Notes under the pieces: model-generated
Seen by the model: the letters and a program-made list of their open reading frames with translations, nothing else
What the model was told of the DNA's origin: nothing
The model's database searches: none
Shown: positions 6,463 through 14,907 of the stretch, piece by piece
How the letters are laid out: every line of letters begins with the position of its first letter
Position numbering within the stretch: the first letter of the stretch is position 1
NCBI GenBank assembly: GCA_023150535.1
Contig: JAKLKS010000008.1
Coordinates: 1 to 39,169 of the forward strand
Length of the DNA stretch: 39,169 nt
DNA from: Planctomycetota bacterium
Lineage (GTDB): Bacteria; Planctomycetota; JAJSAM01; JAKLKS01
Direction of reading: 5' to 3'
Made by a program: the position numbers and the translations under genes

Positions 6463-6517
6463 CGGCGGGGGCGGCGGCGGGATCGGCACCGGCGCGGGCA
6501 TCGCGAAAGGAGCGGTC

Positions 6518-8662
6518 GTGAACGGGAACGAGAAGGGGGGCATCGCCCCGGGCGCCGGGGCGGCGCCCCCGGAGCCGGAATCGGGGGACCTGCGGGACGT
6601 GCTGGCGGTCCTCTACCGCCACCGGTGGTCCTCGCTCCTCGCCTTCGTGGTGGTGGCCGCCGCGGGCACCCTCCACACGCTCCGCACCACGCCGATCTAC
6701 CAGTGCGCCCCGGCCCTGGTGGAGATCACCTCCCAGAACTCCGGCATCGCCACGCTCCAGACTCTCTTCGACCAGGAGTACGTCTCCTCCCAGAACTTCG
6801 AGACACAGCTCGCCCTGCTCAAGTCCCGCTCCGTCCTGCAGGCCGCCTACCAGGAGGTCCCCGAGGCGAAGAGGGTCATGTCGGCGGGGGAGTTCTCCGG
6901 CTCGGTCGTGGTCACCCCGGTTCGGAACTCCTTCCTCATCAAGGTCGCCTTCGAGAGCCCCTGGCCGGACGTGAACCCCCTCTGCGCGAACGCCGTGGCG
7001 GAGACCTTCATCGCCTCGGGGAAGACCCAGCGGGTGAACCGCAACGAGATGGCGGGGAAGGAGCTGGAGGACCGGCGGAAGGCCCTGCGGCAGGAGCTGG
7101 ACGCCGTGGACGCGAGGATCCGGGAGTTCCGCGAGAGGATCTTCAACGCCCCGGAGCTCCGGGTGTCGGACGTCACCGCGGAGAAGGCCAAGGCGGACAA
7201 GCTGCTCGCGGACTTCGAGGCGCGGGTGGACGAGCAGAAGGTGAAGCTCGTGCGCCTGGAGCGGACCATGGCGGAGGTCCGCAGGGCGAGGGAGGCGGGC
7301 AACCTCGACCAGGTCTCGGAGGTCTTCGACAACCGGGAGGTCGCGGAGATCACCCGGGAGCTCCGGCTCAAGGAGTTCGAGCGGGCGAGGCTCGTGGCGG
7401 GGTACGCCGAGGACGCCGAGCAGGTCCGGGCCGTGGACCTCGACATCAGGACCCTGGAGGAGCGCCGGAGGAACCTCATCGCCACCATCGTCGGCAAGAT
7501 CGAGGCCACCTGGGAGACCACGAAGGCGGAGACGGAGGAGATCCTCCGCCTCCGGGACGAGCGGCGCGCGGAGCAGCAGAAGCTCGCCGGGCTCGCCGTG
7601 GAGTGGGCCGGTCTGGAGGCGGAGAGGGACCGCATCCGGGCGGAGCTGGCGGACCTCGGCGCCCAGTTGAGCGCGGTCCAGGGCATCTCCGGCTTCGACC
7701 TCGCCCCCGCCGCCCTCCGCGAGAGGGCCTCGGTGAGCCGGGCGCAGGTGGAGCCGCGCCCCGCCCGGGACATCACCCTGGCCCTCGTCCTCGCCCTCAT
7801 GCTGGGAGTGGGGACCGCCTACCTCCTGGAGCAGTTCAACGACTCCGTCACCCGGCCGGAGGAGGTGACCCGGGTGACCGGGCTCCCCATCCTCGGCATG
7901 CTCCCGCGCATCACGGGCAAGGGAGGGGAGGCGGACGTCGCCGTCCTCCAGGACTCCAAGTCGGAACTGGCGGAGGCGGTCCGCATCATCCGGACCGGGA
8001 TCCTCTTCACCCCGAGCGGCCGCGCCGAGCGCCGGCGGATCCTGGTGACCAGCGCCGAGACCGGGGAGGGGAAGACGCTCCTGTCCGCGAACCTGGCGGC
8101 GGCCCTGGCCCAGACCGGGGAGGGCACGGTCCTCGTGGACTGCGACCTCCGCAAGCCCCGGGTCCACAAGGTGTTCGGGCTCGGGAACGAGGACGGACTC
8201 ACGCGGATCTTCGCCGACGGCCAGGTCCGGCCCCGCACCCATCGGATCGCCCGGGAGGAGGGGGCCCCCCTCGACGTCGTGACCAGCGGCCCCATCCCGC
8301 CCAACCCCGCGGAGCTCCTCGGGGGGGAGAGGATGCGGGCGTACCTCGTGCAGGCCTCGGAGGAGTACCGCCGGGTGGTCCTCGACTCCCCTCCCGCCGG
8401 TCCCGTGTCCGACCCCGCCCTCCTCGCCCGGGAGGTGGACGGCGTCATCCTGGTGGTCCGCCTCGGGAAGACCTCGATCCGGGGCATCCGCCGGGCCTGC
8501 GACCACCTGAACAAGGTCGGGGCCCCGCTCCTCGGGGTGGTCCTCAACGGGGCCAGCATGGGGGGGGGCTACTACTACTATTACTACTACCGAAGGTACG
8601 GATACTATGGGTACACTTCGGATGTCAAGGAGCCGGGTGACGGCAGGCCCACGAGGGAGTGA
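6518..8662 (+). CDS. Wzc/ExoP-like chain-length regulator with BY-kinase domain
   Basis: This 714-residue inner-membrane protein is a fused polysaccharide co-polymerase and bacterial tyrosine kinase. A first membrane helix (about residues 38-58) leads into a Wzz domain. A long coiled-coil region follows (about 165-390, Glu/Arg/Leu-rich), then the second helix (ITLALVLALMLGVGTAYLL, about 418-440). The cytoplasmic ATPase shows Walker A (ETGEGKT, about 513-519), Walker A' (VLVDCDLRKPR) and Walker B (VVLDSPP). The C-terminus has seven consecutive Tyr at 685-691, then RRYGYYGY: the autophosphorylated Tyr cluster. Known role: cycling phosphorylation controls polymer length and export through a Wza channel. 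GTG 6518 follows a good ribosome site (AAAGGAG, 6506-6512). The Tyr run is encoded by a nearly pure TAC repeat. Confidence 0.93.
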   Translation: MNGNEKGGIAPGAGAAPPEPESGDLRDVLAVLYRHRWSSLLAFVVVAAAGTLHTLRTTPIYQCAPALVEITSQNSGIATLQTLFDQEYVSSQNFETQLALLKSRSVLQAAYQEVPEAKRVMSAGEFSGSVVVTPVRNSFLIKVAFESPWPDVNPLCANAVAETFIASGKTQRVNRNEMAGKELEDRRKALRQELDAVDARIREFRERIFNAPELRVSDVTAEKAKADKLLADFEARVDEQKVKLVRLERTMAEVRRAREAGNLDQVSEVFDNREVAEITRELRLKEFERARLVAGYAEDAEQVRAVDLDIRTLEERRRNLIATIVGKIEATWETTKAETEEILRLRDERRAEQQKLAGLAVEWAGLEAERDRIRAELADLGAQLSAVQGISGFDLAPAALRERASVSRAQVEPRPARDITLALVLALMLGVGTAYLLEQFNDSVTRPEEVTRVTGLPILGMLPRITGKGGEADVAVLQDSKSELAEAVRIIRTGILFTPSGRAERRRILVTSAETGEGKTLLSANLAAALAQTGEGTVLVDCDLRKPRVHKVFGLGNEDGLTRIFADGQVRPRTHRIAREEGAPLDVVTSGPIPPNPAELLGGERMRAYLVQASEEYRRVVLDSPPAGPVSDPALLAREVDGVILVVRLGKTSIRGIRRACDHLNKVGAPLLGVVLNGASMGGGYYYYYYYRRYGYYGYTSDVKEPGDGRPTRE

Positions 8663-8667
8663 ACGGA

Positions 8668-9315
8668 ATGAGGCTCAGGACCTTCGTTCTCGCAGCCGGC
8701 GCGGCCCTCCTCGCGGCCGTCCCGGTCGTCGTCGCCGGCCAGCAGGCCCCCGTCTCCATGAAGGCCGGTGACAAGGACGCCCCCCGCTTCGTGGGCGGGT
8801 CCGGGAAGACCATCCCCGGCGGCGCCGTGGAGATCGTCCAGTCCGGCTCCGGCGCCTCCTTCGCCCCGTCCGGGGGGGCCACCGCACCCCTGGGCGACAG
8901 CCTCGGCCGGATCCTCGAGGGCGTGGGCGGGGCGCTGTTCAGCGGCCCCGGCGAACTCGCCGTCCGGGGCGGGGTCTCCTTCTTCGTCCCCGAGGGCTCC
9001 GTCGTCGAGGCGGAGGTGGGACCCACCGGCAACGTCACCTTCAAGGTGGTGAAGGGGAAGCTCTACGCCCGCAACCGGGACGCGGTCCTCATGATCGGGC
9101 AGGGCGGCGGCGTGGGTTCCACGCCCTCCGGGCGCTTCACGGGCCTCTCCGGGGAAGGGGAGGCGAGCCGCACGGGGTCCGAGGGCACGGAGACCGTCGG
9201 CTTCTCCGGCTCCGGGGCGATGGAGGACATCCAGCGGATGTTCTACCAGGTGACGATCTTCGAGGAGATGCTGCCGACCCAGGGCGCCGTCAGCAGCAGC
9301 GAGGCGTTCCGGTAG
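8668..9315 (+). CDS. secreted Gly/Ser-rich protein of unknown function
   Basis: This 215-residue protein has a signal peptide (MRLRTFVLAAGAALLAAVPVVVAGQ, residues 1 to about 25, split here only by cleavage) and no further membrane helix, so it should be periplasmic or outside the cell. The mature part is rich in Gly and Ser. The middle segment (GELAVRGGVSFFVPEGSVVEAE, about 95-117, then NVTFKVVKGKLYARNRDAVL) alternates short strands and Gly turns and faintly recalls FecR-like beta domains, not enough for an assignment. ATG 8668 is chosen over GTG 8659 because the signal peptide starts there. It sits between the co-polymerase and the outer-membrane barrel, so a role in the export complex is a fair guess. 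No family is recognised. Confidence 0.7.
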   Translation: MRLRTFVLAAGAALLAAVPVVVAGQQAPVSMKAGDKDAPRFVGGSGKTIPGGAVEIVQSGSGASFAPSGGATAPLGDSLGRILEGVGGALFSGPGELAVRGGVSFFVPEGSVVEAEVGPTGNVTFKVVKGKLYARNRDAVLMIGQGGGVGSTPSGRFTGLSGEGEASRTGSEGTETVGFSGSGAMEDIQRMFYQVTIFEEMLPTQGAVSSSEAFR

Positions 9316-9366
9316 GGGAGGACGGTCGGGGGGAGGACGCCCCCGGCCGGGAGAGCCTGAGGAAGA

Positions 9367-9382
9367 CCTCCCCGGCGGGAGG
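9367..9382 (+). other. perfect 6-bp hairpin before the beta-barrel gene
   Basis: CCTCCC and GGGAGG pair around a CGGC loop in the 90-nt gap before ATG 9406. No U-tract follows. It may be a pause, processing or RNA stability element that sets the level of the following gene, but it could be chance in GC-rich DNA. Confidence 0.25.
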
Positions 9383-9405
9383 GGCACAGGGAACGGAAGG
9401 GCACC

Positions 9406-10875
9406 ATGCGCATCACCACAATGGGGATTCTCATCGCCTCGCTGGCCGTCGGCTCCGCTCCGGCCGCGGCGGCGGAGGGCGATGCCGTCCTCCTGGCCGA
9501 GGGCTCCGGGAAGAAGGAGGAGCCCGCGAAGGGGGCCGCTCCCGGCAGGGACGGTCCGGCGAAGCCGGAGCCCGTGAAGCCCGCGCCCGAGAAGCCCGCA
9601 ACAGAGAAGCCCGCAACGGAGAAGCCGGTGCCGGCGAAGGCGCCCTCCCCCGCCGCCCCTCCCGTGGTGGATCCCGCCCCCGGTATGGCCGCGAGCCAGA
9701 TCGACTACTTCCAGAACGGCGTGGACGGGGAGATCTTCATCCCCATCCGCAACCTCTACATCCCCGCCGGCAAGGGCCGGCAGTTCGGCAACTGGATGGG
9801 GAGGATGTTCTTCACCGAGAAGGCGACCTGGGACGACAACATCTACGCCACCGAGAAGGACAAGGAGGACGACTTCATCTTCCTCTCCACCCTCGGCGCG
9901 AGCTTCGTCCGGCAGGGCTCCGACTTCTCCTCCGAGGTGACCCTCTCCGGCACCTTCGAGGCCTACCTCGACGAGTCCGAGAACAACTTTCTGGACCTCT
10001 ACGGCAGGGCGGGCTTCCAGTACGGGTTCCGGAAGGGCTTCGTGCGCTTCACCGACGTCTTCAGCCGCAGCGAGGACTCGGTCCAGAGCGTCACCAACGG
10101 GGTCGGATCGGGCCCCCTCGTCTTCACGGGAGCCGACAAGGTGTTCCAGGTGTCCAACGAGGCCAGGGTCGTCGGCGGCTACGAGTTCACGAAGGCGCGG
10201 ATCGAGGGCTCCTACACGAACGTCCTCCGCAACTACGGGAAGGGCCTGGAGGACCTCGACGGGATGGAGCACGTCTTCGCCCTGAGCCCCTCCTACAGGA
10301 TGTCGCCCAAGGCCGAGGTGGGCGTCGAGGTCGAGTACCGGATGCAGGGCTACGACGAGCGCGTCAACAACGACTACGACTCCTGGGCCGCCTACGCCAC
10401 GGCGAAGTACCTGCCGACCCCCAAGGTCGAGGTCTACGGCCGCCTCGGCTACCTCTCCCAGGACATCGACGAGGGCAGCGGCACGGTGATCGACGACGAG
10501 GAGTTCAGCGGCTTCGCCGGCCGCGCCGGGCTCCTTTGGAAGGCGACCGCCAAGGTGAAGGCCGACCTCTTCCTCTCCCAGGACATCCACCCGGTCCAGG
10601 GGGCGAACTACCAGTACGCCACCCTCCTCGGCGCCTCCCTCGCCTGGGAGATCGACCCGATCTGGAAGGCCGACTTCCGGGTCACCTGGCAGGACTCCGA
10701 CCCCTCCGTCGGCGAGGACCAGGGCTACTACACCGGCTCCGGCCGCCTCGGGTACCGCATGAGCGAATGGACGGAGCTGGCCTTCCAGTACGAGCTCAGG
10801 GCCCGGTCGAGCAGCACCCTCCACTCCGATTTCGTGAACCACCGGGTCAGCCTGCAGCTGAGCCTCCTCTTCTAG
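9406..10875 (+). CDS. outer-membrane beta-barrel protein of the polysaccharide exporter (BBP2-like)
   Basis: This 489-residue protein has a signal peptide (residues 1 to about 22), a Lys/Pro/Glu-rich linker with an ATEKP-type repeat (about 50-75), and a long stretch of amphipathic strands in which aromatic residues alternate with polar ones (for example ANYQYATLLGASLAWEI and VSLQLSLLF). It ends in Phe, the usual C-terminal signal for outer-membrane insertion. Layout and position match the beta-barrel proteins found beside Wza/Wzc genes in exopolysaccharide operons. Those are thought to complete the outer-membrane pore when the Wza-like protein lacks its own anchor, which fits the missing lipobox at 5509-6462. 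The Lys/Pro-rich linker may span peptidoglycan. ATG 9406 has a purine-rich site (GGAAGG) before it. Exact function is inferred from context. Confidence 0.75.
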   Translation: MRITTMGILIASLAVGSAPAAAAEGDAVLLAEGSGKKEEPAKGAAPGRDGPAKPEPVKPAPEKPATEKPATEKPVPAKAPSPAAPPVVDPAPGMAASQIDYFQNGVDGEIFIPIRNLYIPAGKGRQFGNWMGRMFFTEKATWDDNIYATEKDKEDDFIFLSTLGASFVRQGSDFSSEVTLSGTFEAYLDESENNFLDLYGRAGFQYGFRKGFVRFTDVFSRSEDSVQSVTNGVGSGPLVFTGADKVFQVSNEARVVGGYEFTKARIEGSYTNVLRNYGKGLEDLDGMEHVFALSPSYRMSPKAEVGVEVEYRMQGYDERVNNDYDSWAAYATAKYLPTPKVEVYGRLGYLSQDIDEGSGTVIDDEEFSGFAGRAGLLWKATAKVKADLFLSQDIHPVQGANYQYATLLGASLAWEIDPIWKADFRVTWQDSDPSVGEDQGYYTGSGRLGYRMSEWTELAFQYELRARSSSTLHSDFVNHRVSLQLSLLF

Positions 10876-10942
10876 GCGCGGACCCGGCTCCCGGCGGCCT
10901 CACGCGGCGCGGCGCGCGCCGACCCGCTCCCCCTCCGCCTCC

Positions 10943-12841
10943 ATGATCGTCCGGAAAAACCACGTCCGGCACCTCCTCCTGCTCCTCCTCGACGGGGGCA
11001 TCGGGGCCCTGTGCCTGCTCGGCGCCATGGCGCTGCGCTACGAGGGGGACATTCCGAGGGCCGTCGAAGGCCACCTGCGGAATCTCCTCCCCGTCGTCGC
11101 GGGGGCGCGCATCCTCGCGAGCCTGATCCTCCGGCTCCACCGCTGGTCCTTCCGCCACTCCGGGCTCACGGACGGCTCGCGCGTGCTCGGGGCCGGGCTC
11201 CTCGGGAGCGGGCTCTTCGTGATGGTCGTCTTCGTCATGCGCCTCCCGGAACCCCCGCGGTCGGTGATCCTCATCGAGTTCCTCCTCTCCACGATGGTGA
11301 TGGCCGGCCTGCGGTTCTCCCCGCGCCTGGCCTGGATGTACCTCGCCGACCGGGAGGTGGGGAAGCGGTCCGACGCCCTCACGACCGTCATCCTCGGGGC
11401 GGGGACCGCGGGCGAGGCCCTGCTGCGGGACCTCCGCCAGTCCCGCGCCCACAACTTCCGGGTGGTGGGCTTCCTCGACGACGACCGCGCCAAGTGGGGC
11501 ATGGTGGTGGGGGGGCTGGCGGTCCAGGGGGGGCTCGACGAGCTGCCGCGCGTCGCCGTGGAGGAGGAGGTCCGCCACGTCCTCATCGCCATCCCCCGCC
11601 TGCCCGCGGCCCGCCTGCGGGAGATCCTCGACCGCTGCTCCGACCTCTCCCTCACCTACAAGATCCTCCCCCTCTCCTTCCGCTACCTCGACGACCGCGT
11701 GAGCGCCGCCATGCTCCAGGACCTCACCCCGGAGGACCTCCTGCCGCGCGCGGCCGTGGACCTCGCGGAGGGGGGGCACCTCGGGGCCATCGCGGGGAAG
11801 GTCGTCCTCGTCACCGGGGCGGCCGGCTCCATCGGGAGCGAGATCTGCCGGCAGCTCCTCGCCTCGGGCGTCGCCCGGATCGTCATGGTCGACATGAACG
11901 AGAACGGGCTCTACCTCCTCCAGAGGCGCTTCGAGCGGGAGTTCCCCGGGAGGGCCGTGGAGGCCGAGGTGGCGGACATCCGGGACGAGGGCCGGATCCG
12001 GGGCCTCTTCGCGAAGTGGCGGCCCCGGGACGTCTTCCACGCGGCGGCCCACAAGCACGTCCCCCTGCTGGAGACCGCCCCCGGGGAGGCGGTGAAGAAC
12101 AACGTCCTGGGGACCCTCCACCTCGCCCGGGCAGCCGACGCCGCGGGGGCGGAGCGGTTCCTCTACATCTCCACGGACAAGGCGGTCCGCCCCTCCAGCG
12201 TCATGGGGGCGACGAAGCGGGTGGGGGAGATGGTGGTGCGGGACCTCGGCCGCCGCTCCAGGACCCGCTTCTGCGCGGTCCGCTTCGGCAACGTCCTGGG
12301 ATCGGCGGGGTCGGTGGTCCCCCTCTTCCGGGAGCAGATCGCCGCCGGGGGGCCGGTCACCGTGACCGACCCCGAGGTGCGGCGGTACTTCATGACCATC
12401 GGCGAGGCCGTGGGCCTCGTGCTCAAGGCCGGCTACGGGGACCACGGGGACCTCTGCGTCCTCGACATGGGGGAGCCCATCCGCATCGTGGACCTCGCGC
12501 GCCAGATGATCACGATGGCGGGCCGCGTTCCGGACGTGGACATCCCCCTCCGCTACACGGGCCTCCGCCCCGGGGAGAAGCTCACGGAGGAGCTCCTCAC
12601 CGAGGAGGAGGAGAGGACCCACCGGGTGACGGAGAAGATCTTCGCGGCCGACAGCCCCCTCCCGCCGACGGGCCTGGAGGCCGGGATCGAGGAACTGGCG
12701 CGGGCCGCCGCCCGGGAGGACGGGGACGCCGTCCGCGCCGCCCTGCGGAGCCTGGTCCCGAGCTACCTCCCCCCGGTAGGGGTCGCGGCGCCAGCCCCGC
12801 GCGCCGAGCCCGCGGCGGCCGCCCCCGGCGGGGGGGCCTGA
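10943..12841 (+). CDS. membrane-bound UDP-sugar 4,6-dehydratase/epimerase (WbpM/PglF/CapD-like)
   Basis: This 632-residue protein has four N-terminal membrane helices (about residues 8-125), a first Rossmann region (TTVILGAGTAGEALLRDL, about 146-165) and a catalytic SDR domain. The NAD(P)-binding motif is VLVTGAAGSIGSEI (about 290-303). The segment ISTDKAVRPSSVMGATKR (about 408-427) holds the Ser/Met/Lys catalytic set characteristic of inverting 4,6-dehydratases such as WbpM, PglF and FlaA1. Family reaction: UDP-GlcNAc to the 4-keto-6-deoxy sugar, the first step to QuiNAc, FucNAc, bacillosamine and related sugars. It is therefore the only visible nucleotide-sugar precursor enzyme of this type here. 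No ribosome site precedes ATG 10943 (the region is pyrimidine-rich), so initiation may be weak or leaderless. A Pro/Ala-rich tail follows the domain. Confidence 0.9.
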   Translation: MIVRKNHVRHLLLLLLDGGIGALCLLGAMALRYEGDIPRAVEGHLRNLLPVVAGARILASLILRLHRWSFRHSGLTDGSRVLGAGLLGSGLFVMVVFVMRLPEPPRSVILIEFLLSTMVMAGLRFSPRLAWMYLADREVGKRSDALTTVILGAGTAGEALLRDLRQSRAHNFRVVGFLDDDRAKWGMVVGGLAVQGGLDELPRVAVEEEVRHVLIAIPRLPAARLREILDRCSDLSLTYKILPLSFRYLDDRVSAAMLQDLTPEDLLPRAAVDLAEGGHLGAIAGKVVLVTGAAGSIGSEICRQLLASGVARIVMVDMNENGLYLLQRRFEREFPGRAVEAEVADIRDEGRIRGLFAKWRPRDVFHAAAHKHVPLLETAPGEAVKNNVLGTLHLARAADAAGAERFLYISTDKAVRPSSVMGATKRVGEMVVRDLGRRSRTRFCAVRFGNVLGSAGSVVPLFREQIAAGGPVTVTDPEVRRYFMTIGEAVGLVLKAGYGDHGDLCVLDMGEPIRIVDLARQMITMAGRVPDVDIPLRYTGLRPGEKLTEELLTEEEERTHRVTEKIFAADSPLPPTGLEAGIEELARAAAREDGDAVRAALRSLVPSYLPPVGVAAPAPRAEPAAAAPGGGA

Positions 12842-12855
12842 GAGAGAGCCGGCCC

Positions 12856-12874
12856 CGTCCCCCCCGCGGGGACG
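12856..12874 (+). other. perfect 7-bp hairpin between dehydratase and Wzm genes
   Basis: CGTCCCC (12856-12862) pairs exactly with GGGGACG (12868-12874) around a 5-nt loop in the short gap before ATG 12887. No U-run follows. It could be an RNA processing or polarity element that separates the dehydratase from the transporter genes. Confidence 0.3.
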
Positions 12875-12886
12875 CCGCGCCCCCCG

Positions 12887-13726
12887 ATGGAACCGCTGGA
12901 CCCCCCGCCCGCGCCCGCCGTCCTGGAGATCGGCCCCCGGCCCTCCCTCCGGTCCTGGCTGTCCGACCTCTGGGAGTACCGCGCCGTCCTTTCCGCCCTC
13001 GCCCGGCGGGACCTCCGCTCCAGGTACAGGAAGGCGGTCCTCGGGGTCGGCTGGGCGGTCCTCCAGCCGCTCGTCCAGGTGGGGGTCTTCACCCTCATCT
13101 TCCGCGGGGTCGCGAGGGTGGACACCCCGGTCCCCTACCCGGTCTTCGTGCTGGCGTCGCTGCTGCCCTTCAACCTCTTCCAGCAGATCGTCTCCCAGGG
13201 CACCCCCTCCTTCGCGAACCTCCACGCCGTCGTGTCCAAGGTCTACTTCCCGCGGGTCTTCACGGTGATGGCGGCCTCCGCATCCCCGCTGGTGAACGGG
13301 GCCGTGACGGCGGGGATCCTCGCCGGCCTCCTCGCCGGGTTCCGGGTCGCCGTCCCCGCCTCGGCGCTCCTGGCGATCCCCCTCCTCCTCTGCATGGTGC
13401 TGCTCTCCGTCGGGGCCGCCGCGATGCTGGCGGCCCTCAACGCCCGCTTCCGCGACGTCCAGCACGTGCTCCCCGTCGCCCTCCAGGTGCTCCTCTACGT
13501 CTCCCCCGTCCTCTACCCCATGGATCGCCTTCCGGAGGCGGGGAGGATGCTGGCGTCCGTGAACCCGGTGACCGGGCTCGTGGACGGGTTCCGGTCCTGC
13601 CTGCTGGGGACGGAGCCCCATTCCTGGGGCCTCGTGGGGGCCGGGGCGGCCCTCTCGATCGCGCTCTTCGCCGCGGGCCTCCTGGTCTTCGACAGGACGC
13701 AGGCCGCGCTCGTGGACGAGATGTGA
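12887..13726 (+). CDS. wzm: polysaccharide ABC transporter permease (Wzm-like)
   Basis: This 279-residue ABC-2-type permease has an amphipathic N-terminus with the ARRDLRSRYRKAVLGVGWAVLQP segment (about residues 42-64, broken by the first helix boundary) that is almost universal in Wzm/RfbD proteins, followed by six hydrophobic helices. FRDVQHVLPVALQVLLYVSPVLYPM (about 190-215) is the second conserved family region, ending at the periplasmic loop. Known role: with a Wzt ATPase it moves completed lipid-linked polysaccharide across the inner membrane. Its stop overlaps the start of the ATPase gene (TGATG), so the two subunits are made together. No ribosome site is obvious before ATG 12887, but no earlier in-frame start is supported. 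Confidence 0.92.
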   Translation: MEPLDPPPAPAVLEIGPRPSLRSWLSDLWEYRAVLSALARRDLRSRYRKAVLGVGWAVLQPLVQVGVFTLIFRGVARVDTPVPYPVFVLASLLPFNLFQQIVSQGTPSFANLHAVVSKVYFPRVFTVMAASASPLVNGAVTAGILAGLLAGFRVAVPASALLAIPLLLCMVLLSVGAAAMLAALNARFRDVQHVLPVALQVLLYVSPVLYPMDRLPEAGRMLASVNPVTGLVDGFRSCLLGTEPHSWGLVGAGAALSIALFAAGLLVFDRTQAALVDEM

Positions 13727-14907
13727 TGGACTTCGCGGTCCGCACCGAGGGCCTCTCCAAGTCCTTCCGGATCCGGCGCGCCGACGCCGGTGGGCGCCTC
13801 CGGACCGTGGAGAAGGCCGCGCTCCGCGACGTGGACCTCCGGGTCGAGCCCGGGGAGGTCCTCGGACTCATCGGGCGCAACGGGGCGGGCAAGAGCACGC
13901 TGCTGCGGATCCTCTCCCGCATCACCGCGCCCACGCGCGGGCGGGCCTGGATCCGGGGGCGCGTCGCGGCCCTGCTCGAGGTCGGGACGGGGATGCACCC
14001 CGACATGACCGGGCGGGAGAACGTCTTCCTCAACGGGGCGCTCCTCGGGATGGGGACGGCGGAGATCCGGCGGAAGTTCGACGAGATCGTCGACTTCTCC
14101 GGGGTGGAGGAGTACATCGACACGCCGCTCAAGCACTACTCGAGCGGCATGCGGGTGCGCCTCGGCTTCGCCGTGGCGGCCTGCCTCACCGCCGACATCC
14201 TCATCGTGGACGAGGTGCTGGCGGTGGGGGACGCGGCGTTCCAGGCGAAGTGCCTGGGGACCATGTCCCGGCTCGCGGGCAGCGAGCGCACCGTCCTCTT
14301 CGTCTCCCACAACCTCGACGCCGTGCGCTCCCTCTGCGGGAGGACGGCGGTGCTGGAGGCCGGGGTGCTGGAGGGGCCGATGCCGACGGGGGAGGCGCTG
14401 GACCGCTACCTCGAACTGGCGGGGCCGCGGGCGGAGGCGGCCCCCGCGGTCCGGGAGAGCGGGGGCCTCCGCCTGGAGGGGTTCGAACTGCGGGGCGGGG
14501 AGGGCGGCCCCCTCCGGAGGCTCGAGTCCGGCGGGAGGCTGGTCGTCCTCGGCTCCATCCTCGGTTCCGTCGTGGAGCCCGCGCCCGTCCTCATCCTGCG
14601 CTTCTCCGCGGGGTGGTCGGACCGGGTGGCCGTCGTCACCTCCCGCCTGGGCGGGGTCGCCCTGCCCGCGTTCGGGAAGGGGATCGACTTCCGGATCGAC
14701 TGCGGCCCGCTCTGGCTCATGCCGAGGACCTACGACCTCCACCTCGCCCTGAGGGGATCCCGGGGCAGGTCCATCGCCGACTGGGAGCACCTCGGGCGGA
14801 TCGAGGTCGCCGCTCCCCCCTCCATCGCCGCCCTGACCCTGCCGCCCGAGGACCGCCGCGGGTATGTCCACGTCCCGGCGTCCTGGACCGTGGAGGAGCG
14901 GCGGTGA
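13726..14907 (+). CDS. wzt: polysaccharide ABC transporter ATPase with C-terminal domain (Wzt-like)
   Basis: This 393-residue protein has an ATPase domain (about 1-240) and an extra C-terminal domain (about 245-393). Visible motifs are Walker A GRNGAGKST (50-58), the ABC signature YSSGMRVRLGFAVA (about 138-151), Walker B ILIVDEV with the catalytic Glu (about 160-166) and the H-loop SHNLD (about 195). In O9a-type Wzt proteins the C-terminal domain is a beta-sandwich that binds the capped end of the polysaccharide and selects it for export. The extension here (LESGGRLVVLGSILGS, then strands to EDRRGYVHVP) has the size and strand pattern of such a domain. This predicts a terminally modified chain, perhaps capped by the methyltransferase at 26626 or by a sulfotransferase. 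The next gene starts within its stop (GTGA). Confidence 0.92.
   Translation: MDFAVRTEGLSKSFRIRRADAGGRLRTVEKAALRDVDLRVEPGEVLGLIGRNGAGKSTLLRILSRITAPTRGRAWIRGRVAALLEVGTGMHPDMTGRENVFLNGALLGMGTAEIRRKFDEIVDFSGVEEYIDTPLKHYSSGMRVRLGFAVAACLTADILIVDEVLAVGDAAFQAKCLGTMSRLAGSERTVLFVSHNLDAVRSLCGRTAVLEAGVLEGPMPTGEALDRYLELAGPRAEAAPAVRESGGLRLEGFELRGGEGGPLRRLESGGRLVVLGSILGSVVEPAPVLILRFSAGWSDRVAVVTSRLGGVALPAFGKGIDFRIDCGPLWLMPRTYDLHLALRGSRGRSIADWEHLGRIEVAAPPSIAALTLPPEDRRGYVHVPASWTVEERR

Noticed and set aside
12856-12874. Hairpin as an intrinsic terminator between the dehydratase and transporter genes
   Set aside because: The stem is perfect but no U-tract follows, and the next gene begins 12 nt later; kept only as a possible RNA element.
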